Positions 35,614 through 43,975 of a stretch of DNA of 64,000 bases are shown piece by piece. The stretch lies in contig CALFNR010000210.1 in NCBI GenBank assembly GCA_937903005.1, positions 7,075 through 71,074 on the forward strand, given 5' to 3'. Origin of the DNA: Clostridium_AI sp002297865 (GTDB lineage: Bacteria > Bacillota > Clostridia > Lachnospirales > Lachnospiraceae). The translations under genes and the position numbers were made by a program. The stretch's first letter is position 1; each line of letters begins with the position of its first letter. The notes beneath the pieces are model-generated. The model ran no database searches. It worked only from the letters and a program-made list of their open reading frames with translations, and was not told where the DNA came from.

Positions 35614-38358
35614 TTAGTGTGCTTCGAACCAGTTATCTCCTTGTTCAACTTCTACTTCTAATGGAACATTCATATTCGCTGCATGAAACATTTCATCATG
35701 AAGAATTTTTCTAACTGCCTCGATTTCATCTTTATGCGTTTCCACTAAAAGTTCATCGTGAACCTGTAAGATAAGCTGTGATTTCATTTTTAAATTTTTA
35801 AGTTTTTCGTTAACACGTACCATTGCAATTTTAATAATATCAGCTGCTGTTCCCTGAATAGGAGAATTCATTGCAATACGTTCCCCTGCTGCTCGTTGCA
35901 TAAAATTAGATGCCTTCAATTCTGGAACTGGTCGAATACGATGATACATGGTTTCCACATACCCTTTCTCTTTACCAAACTCTATGGAACTATCCATAAA
36001 TTCTTTAATCTTTGGATACGTTGCAAAATATTTGTGAATGTATTCATCTGCTTCCTTTTTAGAAATATTCAAATTCTGGCTTAGTCCAAACGCCGTACTT
36101 CCATATACGATCCCAAAGTTAACTGCTTTTGCATTACTTCTGTCTCTTGCAGTCACTTCTTCAAAAGGAATGTGAAATACTTGAGACGCTGTTATTCTAT
36201 GAATATCTTGGCCTTCACGATATGCTTGGATTAATGTTTCATCTCCTGACATATGTGCGAGCACACGTAGTTCAATTTGTGAGTAATCGGCATCTAAGAA
36301 TACATATCCAGCTTTTGGCACAAATACCTTACGGATTTCTTTTCCTAATTCCATACGGATCGGTATATTCTGAAGGTTTGGCTCAGTGCTGCTGATTCTT
36401 CCTGTTGCTGTAATAGTCTGATTAAACTTGCCATGAATACGTCCATCTTCCTTAATATAAGCTGCAAGACCATCTGCATAGGTAGATTTTAGTTTTGTAA
36501 GCTGGCGATATTCAAGAATTTTATCTACTACAGGATGCTCACAGCGTAGCTTCTCTAAAATATCTGCCGATGTGGAATATCCAGTTTTCGTCTTTTTGGC
36601 AAATGGCATATTCATCTTTTCGAACAAAATGACACCGAGCTGTTTTGGAGAGTTGATATTAAATTTCTCCCCTGCCATTTCGTAAATTTCACTTTCTAAT
36701 AAAACAATTCTCTCTCCAAGTTTACGTCCATATTCTGTAAGCTCGTCCTTATTTACATGAACCCCACGAACTTCCATATCGTATAACGTAGTAATAAGCG
36801 GCAATTCAATATCATAATACAACGACGTCATATTTTCCTTTTCCAGTTTTTCTGTCAAATCATGATAAGCCATCATTGGAATGTATGCGTTATAACAAGC
36901 ATATTTTAAAAATTCCTCTTTCTTCTCCACTGCTGCTTCTAAATCTGCTTTTCCAAAATAGTCCGCAAATGATGGAATCGTTAAAGATGCGTAGTCTCTC
37001 GCAATATCATCACATGCATAAGTATCTTTTAATGGATTTAACAGATACGCGGCAACTTTACAATCGAAAAACGGATCGTGCTCTTCATTACCAAAGCTGT
37101 CATTCGGAATATGAAACAACATTTCTTTTAAATCAAGCACAGATACGACTCCTTGCATAGATAGCTTAGAAAGTTCTTTGTTAATATCCTCACTTGTTAT
37201 TTCGTCCTCTGTGGAAATGTAACACGTTTTAACACCACCTTTTCCCTCAAAAGAAAGTGCCACACCATAGATGCTCTCTTGTGTTTTTTCTTCCAATCCA
37301 GCAAAAGAAAACTGACCATCTTCTGCTACAGACAATTTCTTATCATCATTCTTCTTAAATACCTGAAATCCTAGAACGAAGTCCTTCTTCTCTTGGTATG
37401 TCGCTAACTCGTCCCATACTGTCTTAGCAGCTTTTGCTTTTACAATCTTAACGAATGTATTTTCCACGTTTTCATTAGAAGAGACCACGTCACAGTCAAA
37501 TCTTTTCAGAATACTTTTGAATTCCAACTCTTTCATTTTCTGAAAAGCTTCTTCGTTATAGATATTTTCAATCTTGCTTTTCTCTATATCATAGTCAAGT
37601 TCACAATCTGTCTTGATCGTTGCAAGGACCTTACTCATTTTTGCTAACTCAATGTTATTGCGAAGGGCCTCTTTGGCACGGTTCGGTTTTATTTCTTCGA
37701 TATGGTCATATGCATTTTCCATAGTTTTAAATGTATCTAATATCTTTAAAGCTGTTTTTTCGCCGATTCCCGGAACGCCTGGAATATTATCCGCAGTGTC
37801 TCCCATAAGTGCTTTCATCTCAACAACTTGCCAAGGTTCTATTCCCAATGTTTCGACTACATCTTTTGTATTGTAGTCTTCAATTTCCGTTCCCGTCCGT
37901 TTTGTCTTTGGAATACGAACTTTAATGTGATCACTGGCTAACTGAAGCAAGTCTCTATCGCCTGAAACAACTGAAACTTCTAATCCTTCTGCCTCACTTC
38001 TTTTTGCAAGAGTTCCTAATATATCGTCTGCCTCATACCCTGCTTTTTCTACGATATGAATATTCATCGCCTTAAGAACTTCTTTCATAAGTGGAACCTG
38101 TTCCTTTAGTTCCTCTGGCATTCCTTTTCTTGTCCCTTTATACTCTGGAAACATCTCATGCCGAAAAGTAGGATGCTTTACATCAAATGCAACAGTCAAA
38201 TAATCCGCCTTTTCTTCGTCTAGAAGCTTAAACAAAATATTTAAAAAACCATATACAGCATTCGTATGAAGTCCTTTTGAATTGGTTAACTCTGGTATTC
38301 CATAAAATGCTCTGTTTAAAATACTGTGTCCATCAATTAAAACAATTTTTTTACTCAT
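35614..38358 (-). CDS. polA: DNA polymerase I with inactive proofreading domain
   Basis: 914 residues from the ATG at 38358 (MSKKIVLIDGHSILNRAFYG). The 5-prime nuclease domain is complete (YEADDILGTLA, SGDRDLLQL, GIPGVPGIGEKTA-like block). The polymerase domain has DADYSQIELRVLAH, RSNAKAVNFGIVYG and the QVHDELLVE catalytic motif. The middle 3-5 exonuclease fold lacks the DxE, NxxxD and YxxxD residues (for example YACYNAYI), so proofreading is probably lost, as in many Gram-positive Pol I enzymes. Confidence 0.97.
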   Translation of the reverse strand: MSKKIVLIDGHSILNRAFYGIPELTNSKGLHTNAVYGFLNILFKLLDEEKADYLTVAFDVKHPTFRHEMFPEYKGTRKGMPEELKEQVPLMKEVLKAMNIHIVEKAGYEADDILGTLAKRSEAEGLEVSVVSGDRDLLQLASDHIKVRIPKTKRTGTEIEDYNTKDVVETLGIEPWQVVEMKALMGDTADNIPGVPGIGEKTALKILDTFKTMENAYDHIEEIKPNRAKEALRNNIELAKMSKVLATIKTDCELDYDIEKSKIENIYNEEAFQKMKELEFKSILKRFDCDVVSSNENVENTFVKIVKAKAAKTVWDELATYQEKKDFVLGFQVFKKNDDKKLSVAEDGQFSFAGLEEKTQESIYGVALSFEGKGGVKTCYISTEDEITSEDINKELSKLSMQGVVSVLDLKEMLFHIPNDSFGNEEHDPFFDCKVAAYLLNPLKDTYACDDIARDYASLTIPSFADYFGKADLEAAVEKKEEFLKYACYNAYIPMMAYHDLTEKLEKENMTSLYYDIELPLITTLYDMEVRGVHVNKDELTEYGRKLGERIVLLESEIYEMAGEKFNINSPKQLGVILFEKMNMPFAKKTKTGYSTSADILEKLRCEHPVVDKILEYRQLTKLKSTYADGLAAYIKEDGRIHGKFNQTITATGRISSTEPNLQNIPIRMELGKEIRKVFVPKAGYVFLDADYSQIELRVLAHMSGDETLIQAYREGQDIHRITASQVFHIPFEEVTARDRSNAKAVNFGIVYGSTAFGLSQNLNISKKEADEYIHKYFATYPKIKEFMDSSIEFGKEKGYVETMYHRIRPVPELKASNFMQRAAGERIAMNSPIQGTAADIIKIAMVRVNEKLKNLKMKSQLILQVHDELLVETHKDEIEAVRKILHDEMFHAANMNVPLEVEVEQGDNWFEAH

Positions 38359-38372
38359 ATTATCTCCAATCT

Positions 38373-38687
38373 TTATGCAAACCATAATCCTAATAATAAC
38401 ATAAACAAACACAAAATAATTCTCTTTTGTATCTTTTTCGATCTCTCTAGAAGGATCTTCTCTTCTTGTTTATGTATAAAGCCTTCCAAATCAATATGAA
38501 AATTATTAGCGATATTTTTATTTTCATCAAGCTGCTTCATACCATTTAAAAGTGTAAAGTATACCTCAAGGTCTTCTTTACAATCAGCACAATGGTTGAT
38601 ATGTTCCAGAAAATCTTTTAGCTGGTCATTATCTATTTCTTCATTTATAAATGGCGTAATCAGACATTGCGCTTCAAAACATGTCAT
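38373..38687 (-). CDS. Zinc-finger (zf-HC2-like) membrane protein, anti-sigma type
   Basis: 104 residues. N-terminal zinc motif HINHCADC near residues 29-36 (HxxxCxxC) after a Cys at 3, an acidic middle part, and one C-terminal transmembrane helix (about 86-104) preceded by a KKIQKR positive patch. This is the layout of ZAS-type anti-sigma factors, but no sigma gene is next to it. Starts with a GGAGG site and ends 14 bases before polA, so it is the first gene of the polA-coaE operon. Confidence 0.75.
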   Translation of the reverse strand: MTCFEAQCLITPFINEEIDNDQLKDFLEHINHCADCKEDLEVYFTLLNGMKQLDENKNIANNFHIDLEGFIHKQEEKILLERSKKIQKRIILCLFMLLLGLWFA

Positions 38688-38722
38688 AAAAATCCTCCAT
38701 TAATATTTTTTTCAAAAACCTC

Positions 38723-38751
38723 TTGCATTATTCTAACACATGTGTTAGAAT
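38723..38751 (+). promoter_or_regulatory. Sigma-A promoter of tRNA-Leu
   Basis: TTGCAT, 17-base spacer, TAGAAT on the plus strand, about 57 bases before the tRNA. The spacer and -10 box are part of a perfect 26-base palindrome. Confidence 0.55.
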
Positions 38752-38753
38752 AA
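38728..38753. repeat. Perfect 26-base palindrome
   Basis: Half-site TTATTCTAACACA (38728-38740) followed directly by its exact reverse complement. It lies between the divergent zinc-finger gene and tRNA-Leu and covers the tRNA promoter; it could be a dimer-bound operator. Confidence 0.85.
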
Positions 38754-38807
38754 GTCTCGCCTTAAGAAATAAAAAGTTGAAAAAAACTTATATTATTTCT
38801 TCCACAT

Positions 38808-38890
38808 GCGGATGTGGCGGAATGGCAGACGCATCAGACTCAAAATCTGACGGGGGTGACTTCGTGCGGGTTCAAGTCCCGCCATCCGCA
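38808..38890 (+). tRNA. tRNA-Leu (anticodon CAA)
   Basis: Acceptor stem GCGGATG pairs with CATCCGC, discriminator A. Anticodon stem TCAGA/TCTGA with loop CTCAAAA gives anticodon CAA. Long variable arm GGGGGTGACTTCGTGC, as in class II tRNAs, and T-arm GGGTTCAAGTCCCGC. The CCA end is not encoded (sequence continues CTAC). Confidence 0.97.
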
Positions 38891-38896
38891 CTACTA

Positions 38897-38926
38897 AAAG
38901 AACATATTTTGTATGTTCTTTTTTTA
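38897..38926 (+). terminator. Terminator of tRNA-Leu
   Basis: AAAGAACATA pairs with TATGTTCTTT, followed by a run of T; begins 7 bases after the tRNA. Confidence 0.85.
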
Positions 38927-38965
38927 TTTAAATAATCTGTGTATCTGCATCCTATATCATAATAC

Positions 38966-39014
38966 AAAGAGGTATCCCAAGCATTCTATACACCTAGGAT
39001 ACCTCTTATTTTCT
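38966..39014. terminator. Terminator-like hairpin in the tRNA-Leu/small ORF gap
   Basis: AAGAGGTATCC and GGATACCTCTT form an 11-base stem with a 19-base loop, followed by ATTTTCTT. The remaining 38926-39211 stretch shows no gene; only AT-rich sequence and a possible TTTACA/CATAAT pair before the small ORF. Confidence 0.55.
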
Positions 39015-39211
39015 TCACAATTGTCCAGTAATAATCCTCCAATAAACAATTTTATAAACTTGATAATTTTTCATAAGCACCTCTTAAGGCTCAATCACAT
39101 CATTTAATTTAATGTAATGTAAATCACGCTTTTCTCCCCCCTAAACCGTTTACATATTTTTTGACTCCTTTCACATAATAAACACATATTATCTAAGAAA
39201 GGAGTTTTGTA

Positions 39212-39352
39212 ATGCCAGCACCTGATACACAACCAGAAAAATCACCTGTATCTGCTCCAGATGTCATTCGCGTTCCTGAAATCAATCAGCCTGAATTCAA
39301 TGACATCACCACTGACTGTCCTGTAGAAATGCCTGCAAAAGAGGCAATCTAA
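39212..39352 (+). CDS. 46-residue proline-rich acidic peptide, unknown
   Basis: ATG with a strong AAGGAG site 8 bases before it. The product begins MPAPDTQPEKSPVSAPDVIR and ends in MPAKEAI; it is rich in Pro, Asp, Glu, has one Cys and no signal peptide or membrane segment. Low complexity suggests a disordered peptide. The good ribosome binding site and isolated position support translation, but no family is recognised. Confidence 0.5.
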   Translation: MPAPDTQPEKSPVSAPDVIRVPEINQPEFNDITTDCPVEMPAKEAI

Positions 39353-39382
39353 TGTGACGAAATTTCTTATACAGCAGTACAA

Positions 39383-39425
39383 AAAATGGACATCCCAATT
39401 CATATTGAAACTCGGAATGTCCATT
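39383..39425. terminator. Terminator between the small ORF and the sulfatase gene
   Basis: AAATGGACAT and ATGTCCATTT form a 10-base stem; the minus strand continues with T, so it mainly ends the LTA-synthase-like transcript. Confidence 0.7.
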
Positions 39426-39448
39426 TACTTTTCGCTGTCTTTATTCAA

Positions 39449-41464
39449 TTATTCTTTCATTTTATAATATTGGATGATGCCATATTCATCAAGAAGTTCA
39501 TCTTCAACCATTCCTCTGCTGAACCGCTGTCCATTGGCATTCACAATCAGTCTTGATGTCAAGACAGGATACTTTTCTCGTACGCTTTTTCTAAAATTAT
39601 CCCATGAATCCATAGGCATGCCACAAGCTTCTTTAAGAATTGTAGTAAGATAATTGGTACTTACCTGCTCATGAGAAGGCACATCCTTTAACGGATAATT
39701 TGCCCAGATATAATATGGCACTGTATAACGTTTTTGATAATCAGATATGGTAAAATAGTCATAACTTCTACCAAACATTCTCTCATAAAACTCTGTTGCA
39801 AGACCTGGCTGATGGTCACCATAAAACATAATTACTGTCGGCTCATCTACCTTTTTAAAGTAGTTAATTAAATATTCTAAAGCTTCATCAGTCTTATCAA
39901 TCAAGCTTAAGTACTGGCTTAAAGTACGATATGGATAAGCCTTGGATCTGGTCGTATATTCCAGATTATCGCCATCATACAGATACCCACCATGGTTTTG
40001 CATCGTTACATTAAATAAGAAAAGCTTTTCATCCGCTTTCTTATTTTCAAATTGGTGAATGATTTGTTTAAATGACTGCTTATCACTAATATACTCACGA
40101 ACGTAATCTAAATTACCAAAATCACAGCCCTTATGAATCGCAATGTTTTTCGTTCCTTTTGTACTGTGTTCCTGGTCGAAATCCTCCGCATCGATAAACT
40201 GATCGAATCCAATCTGAGGATAAACGGTATCACGTCTCCAACATTGTCCCCAGTATGGATGCACTGCAATATTGGTATATCCAAGCTTGTGGAAGTAATC
40301 ACAGATAGAATCTGTGTTCTTTGTTACATATTGCATATATGGAATAGAACCGTAAGGAAGCATATTTAATGAATTACCAGTCAACACTTCGAATTCAGAG
40401 TTACAGGTACTTCCACCCCAAACAGAAACATTCAATTTTCCTGAAATGGTATTCGGGTCTTTTTCTAAGCTGTGGCAAAACTTTAAAGGGTCCTGGTTCC
40501 ACTTGATATCTCCTAATACACTTAAATCTGAAAATGCCTCATCCATAATGATAATAACATTAGGATTTTTTGTTGTTGGTCCTATCGTACTAGCATTCAC
40601 TGCTTCCGTCTCATCTTCAAACTGATTTAGGTACTCTTTAGCCTTTCCCTTTGTGTATCCATCTGGCGCCTTCAGAACTACTTCTTTAGAATTCAGATAG
40701 AATGTAAGCAAAGTTCCGACATTCTCATTCATACGTTCCACGTCAAAATTATCCTTCTGGAACTGGTCTCTTTGAAAAGAAGAAACGTAAATACAAAGTA
40801 TAACAGTCATTGCTGCTGCAACAAGACGTAATCCAATCATTTCACTTACTTTTTTCTTTTCAATCATATTTTTCCATAACGGAAGCTTATGAATCAGAAT
40901 GGCAAGAAAAATGCCACACGTAGTAGCCAACCAAAGTCTTGAAGTAATCTGAAACTTATAATTACCTGCAACTGATATTGCTGTACGAAGCCCTAAAATA
41001 TCAGTTGGTACTAACGGAGTCTTTCGAAGTACCAGAACGACTTCATCTGCAAGGAATAAGAACCAGTTTAAAAAAATAGAAATATACATAACAGGTTTTA
41101 TTCGAAAAATCATAACAAACAAAACGCCTTGCAAAATATAAATCAACATTGCATTTTGTAAGAATATTAATACATTTTTTTGGATGTATGTATAATTCCA
41201 AATAAACCTCACCATTAAAAGAGGTCCAATAATAAACACAGCAAATGGCAATATTGTTTTCATTGTTTTTCCGAATTTTTCAGCCGATACAGGCAGATAG
41301 ATAAGTTCCATAGCAGCTAATAAAAAGACACAGGAAAGGAAAATGTTCCAATTATTTGATGCTGTTTTATCGATAACTGCTGCATAGTAACAAATAAGCC
41401 CTATTAGCAAGATGCCTAAGATGCCAATACCAGTCTTCTGTAATTTTGTTGCTTTCTTACTCAC
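39449..41464 (-). CDS. LTA synthase family phosphoglycerol transferase
   Basis: 671 residues. Five or six transmembrane segments in the first 240 residues, then an extracellular sulfatase-fold domain: IIIMDEAFSDLSVLG (metal Glu), GGSTCNSEFEVLTG (nucleophile Thr), HPYWGQCWRRD, and MFYGDHQPGL (metal Asp-His). This is the active-site set of LtaS, which polymerises glycerol phosphate from phosphatidylglycerol. The exact polymer in this organism is not known. It has its own promoter and a terminator. Confidence 0.92.
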   Translation of the reverse strand: MSKKATKLQKTGIGILGILLIGLICYYAAVIDKTASNNWNIFLSCVFLLAAMELIYLPVSAEKFGKTMKTILPFAVFIIGPLLMVRFIWNYTYIQKNVLIFLQNAMLIYILQGVLFVMIFRIKPVMYISIFLNWFLFLADEVVLVLRKTPLVPTDILGLRTAISVAGNYKFQITSRLWLATTCGIFLAILIHKLPLWKNMIEKKKVSEMIGLRLVAAAMTVILCIYVSSFQRDQFQKDNFDVERMNENVGTLLTFYLNSKEVVLKAPDGYTKGKAKEYLNQFEDETEAVNASTIGPTTKNPNVIIIMDEAFSDLSVLGDIKWNQDPLKFCHSLEKDPNTISGKLNVSVWGGSTCNSEFEVLTGNSLNMLPYGSIPYMQYVTKNTDSICDYFHKLGYTNIAVHPYWGQCWRRDTVYPQIGFDQFIDAEDFDQEHSTKGTKNIAIHKGCDFGNLDYVREYISDKQSFKQIIHQFENKKADEKLFLFNVTMQNHGGYLYDGDNLEYTTRSKAYPYRTLSQYLSLIDKTDEALEYLINYFKKVDEPTVIMFYGDHQPGLATEFYERMFGRSYDYFTISDYQKRYTVPYYIWANYPLKDVPSHEQVSTNYLTTILKEACGMPMDSWDNFRKSVREKYPVLTSRLIVNANGQRFSRGMVEDELLDEYGIIQYYKMKE

Positions 41465-41507
41465 TTTTTACACTCCTTTTATTATGTTTTCCATGCATAG
41501 CATTACT

Positions 41508-41535
41508 ATTATATCACTTTTTTTTCTTATGTAAA
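41508..41535 (-). promoter_or_regulatory. Sigma-A promoter of the LTA-synthase-like gene
   Basis: Minus-strand TTTACA, 16-base spacer, TATAAT, about 45 bases before the start. Confidence 0.75.
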
Positions 41536-41576
41536 TCGAAACTTATATGCCAAAAGGAGTATAACCTGTATTTTTA

Positions 41577-43817
41577 TCACAATCGTTCTATCTTAACAAT
41601 ACTCTTTATTTCTGAAAGCTGCTCCACAATACCATGAAGCTGTTCTCTGCTCTCCACATGAAAAGACAGCTGAATAGTGGCAATTCCATCTGCACTGGTC
41701 TTACTATTTAATACTTCAACGTCAATTCTATTCTGATATAGTATCTCCGAGACATCTGCTAAGATTCCGGTACGGTTATTAGCCGTGATGATAATCTCTA
41801 CAAAATATGATTTTCCCTTTTCTCCTTGGTATCCCTGCTTCCATTCAGCCGGAACAAGCCTTCTTCGTTCCGCCTCTGGCAATGATAAAATATTAATGCA
41901 GTCTGTACGATGAATTGAAACTCCTCTTTCGTTTGTCCTATACCCTATAATCTCGTCAAAAGGAACAGGACAGCAGCATTTTGCAAAACGTACTTGCGTA
42001 CCATCTTCATGTTTTACTATAACGCCACCAGCACTAGTCTTAAAATGCACTTTCTCACGTTCTTTTTCGTATTCCTCAATCAGCTTATTAATAATCTGAC
42101 CTTCTTTTAACGCTCCATGACCTAAAGCCGCTAGTACAGAATCCCAGTCCTTTAGTGCATATTTCTGCACAACCTTGTCTTTATGCTTTGCTTGCCAAAT
42201 TTCCTTTCGGGCAATGCCATGAGTTTTACAGTAAGCTTTTAACAATTCCTTGCCACGTTCTATATTGCTTTCTCGCTGAACATCACGATACCATTGATGT
42301 ATTCTGTTTTTTGCCTGAGTTGTTTTAACGATTTGTATCCATTCATAGCAGGGACCACTCGAGTTTTGAGATGTTATGATTTCAACTCTATCACCATTAT
42401 GAATCACATAGTCAATTGGCACAACCTCATTGTTCACTCTTGCCCCAACCATTTTATTGCCTACTGCGGAATGAATGCTGTAAGCAAAATCAATTACATT
42501 AGCCCCACTTGGAAAATTCTTCACATCCCCAGCAGGAGTAAAACAGTAAATTCGCTCGGAAAGCAAATTGAAATCACTCTTTATTAAGTTCATAAATTCT
42601 TTATTATCTGACATGTCTTTTTGCCATTCTAAAATTTGTTTTAGCCAGGTAAGCTTTTCCTCACTTCTTCTCTCTTCACCATTCTGGTCTTTGCCTTCTC
42701 GGTACTTCCAAAACGCGGTTATTCCGTATTGGGATACAAGATGCATTTGCATGGTTCTTATCTGAACCTTGAACACCTTGCCTCTTTTTGAAACTAATGT
42801 TGTATGTAATGACTGATACATATTGGTCTTTGGCATTGCAATAAAATCTTTGAATTTTCCAGGAACCGGTGTAAATTTTTCATGTAAAACTCCAAGTGCC
42901 TGATAGCAGTCCTTCACAGTTGGTACTATCACTTGTATGGTAAACGCATCTAATATATGATCATCATTTTGGTTTACTCTCTTTCGGTAAATGCTAAACA
43001 GATGCTTCAAATGGCCCGAAACCTGCCCTTCCACTCTATTCTGTGTTAGTATTTCTTTTACTTCACCTACGACAACCGCAATAAACCTGTCTCGCTCTTC
43101 TTTCGTCTCATTGAGCTTCTGAACAAGATCGTGATACTCCTCAGGATGCAGATACATCAAAGATAAGTCATCTAGCTCCATCTTTAATTTTGAGATACCT
43201 AAACGGTATGCTAACGGCGCATAAATATCCATAGTCTCCCTTGCAACCTTCAGCCTTTTTGCTGGTTTTCTAAAGTTTAAAGTTCGAATATTGTGAAGTC
43301 GGTCTGCTAGTTTTATTAGCAAAACCCTTATATCCTTAGCCATGGCAATAAACATTTTCTTTAAATTCTCAGCCTGCTCTTCTGTTTTATCAGAAACATC
43401 CGATATTTGTCCTAATTTTGTTACACCATCAACTAAGAACGCAACCTCTTCTCCGAAAATCTCTGCTAATTCTTCCAATGTCATATCTGTATCTTCCACA
43501 ACATCATGCAGAAGTCCAGCACTAATAGATTCTTTGTCTAATTTTAAATCTGTTAATATGAGTCCCACACAAAGAGGATGAATAATATACGGTTCTCCCG
43601 ATTTTCTAAATTGCCCTCTGTGAGCTGTTTTTGCAACCTCATAAGCCTGTTCAATCATTGAAAGATCCGAAGAAGGATGGTATTCTCTGATATGTTCAAT
43701 CAGACAGTTATATAACTCTTCTGGATCTACAAAATTCTCAGGTTTTATTATCGTATTCTCATTTTTCCAAACACAAGCTTCTTCATTACCAAAATGTTCA
43801 CAAGATTTTTCATCCAT
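41577..43817 (-). CDS. RelA/SpoT paralogue: intact hydrolase, decayed synthetase
   Basis: 746 residues with full Rel order: HD hydrolase (about 50-200), synthetase (240-360), TGS (400-465), helical and ACT domains. Hydrolase residues are kept: RKSGEPYIIHP, GLLHDVVEDTD, KLADRLHNIRTL. In the synthetase the usual GRPKH is GHLKH, AIRVIV is TIQVIV, and EVQIRT with the catalytic Glu is KVQIRT; AAHW is TAFW. So it is predicted to degrade but not make (p)ppGpp. A second full Rel may exist outside the window. Own promoter upstream. Confidence 0.88.
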   Translation of the reverse strand: MDEKSCEHFGNEEACVWKNENTIIKPENFVDPEELYNCLIEHIREYHPSSDLSMIEQAYEVAKTAHRGQFRKSGEPYIIHPLCVGLILTDLKLDKESISAGLLHDVVEDTDMTLEELAEIFGEEVAFLVDGVTKLGQISDVSDKTEEQAENLKKMFIAMAKDIRVLLIKLADRLHNIRTLNFRKPAKRLKVARETMDIYAPLAYRLGISKLKMELDDLSLMYLHPEEYHDLVQKLNETKEERDRFIAVVVGEVKEILTQNRVEGQVSGHLKHLFSIYRKRVNQNDDHILDAFTIQVIVPTVKDCYQALGVLHEKFTPVPGKFKDFIAMPKTNMYQSLHTTLVSKRGKVFKVQIRTMQMHLVSQYGITAFWKYREGKDQNGEERRSEEKLTWLKQILEWQKDMSDNKEFMNLIKSDFNLLSERIYCFTPAGDVKNFPSGANVIDFAYSIHSAVGNKMVGARVNNEVVPIDYVIHNGDRVEIITSQNSSGPCYEWIQIVKTTQAKNRIHQWYRDVQRESNIERGKELLKAYCKTHGIARKEIWQAKHKDKVVQKYALKDWDSVLAALGHGALKEGQIINKLIEEYEKEREKVHFKTSAGGVIVKHEDGTQVRFAKCCCPVPFDEIIGYRTNERGVSIHRTDCINILSLPEAERRRLVPAEWKQGYQGEKGKSYFVEIIITANNRTGILADVSEILYQNRIDVEVLNSKTSADGIATIQLSFHVESREQLHGIVEQLSEIKSIVKIERL

Positions 43818-43908
43818 TATTACTTCACTCCAATTATGTAATCGTAAATTGCATCATTGCTTCACTTAGAGCGCTACCACTATCTTCGCACAATCAAATA
43901 TTGTGCAA

Positions 43909-43938
43909 ATTATAGCATACAGTAGTTAAGCGTGTAAA
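43909..43938 (-). promoter_or_regulatory. Sigma-A promoter of the Rel paralogue
   Basis: Minus-strand TTTACA, 18-base spacer, TATAAT. An inverted repeat GCACAAT-5-ATTGTGC follows at 43888-43906, near the expected start of transcription. Confidence 0.65.
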
Positions 43939-43975
43939 CCTTCTGTAATAATCTCTTAATAAATTACTATAAAAA

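Noticed and set aside
39242..39424. 60-codon minus-strand frame opposite the small proline-rich ORF
   Set aside because: No ribosome binding site and it runs through a terminator; it is a shadow of the plus-strand ORF region.
41577..43817. Synthetase changes as sequencing errors
   Set aside because: They are several separate substitutions at conserved sites in an intact 746-residue frame.
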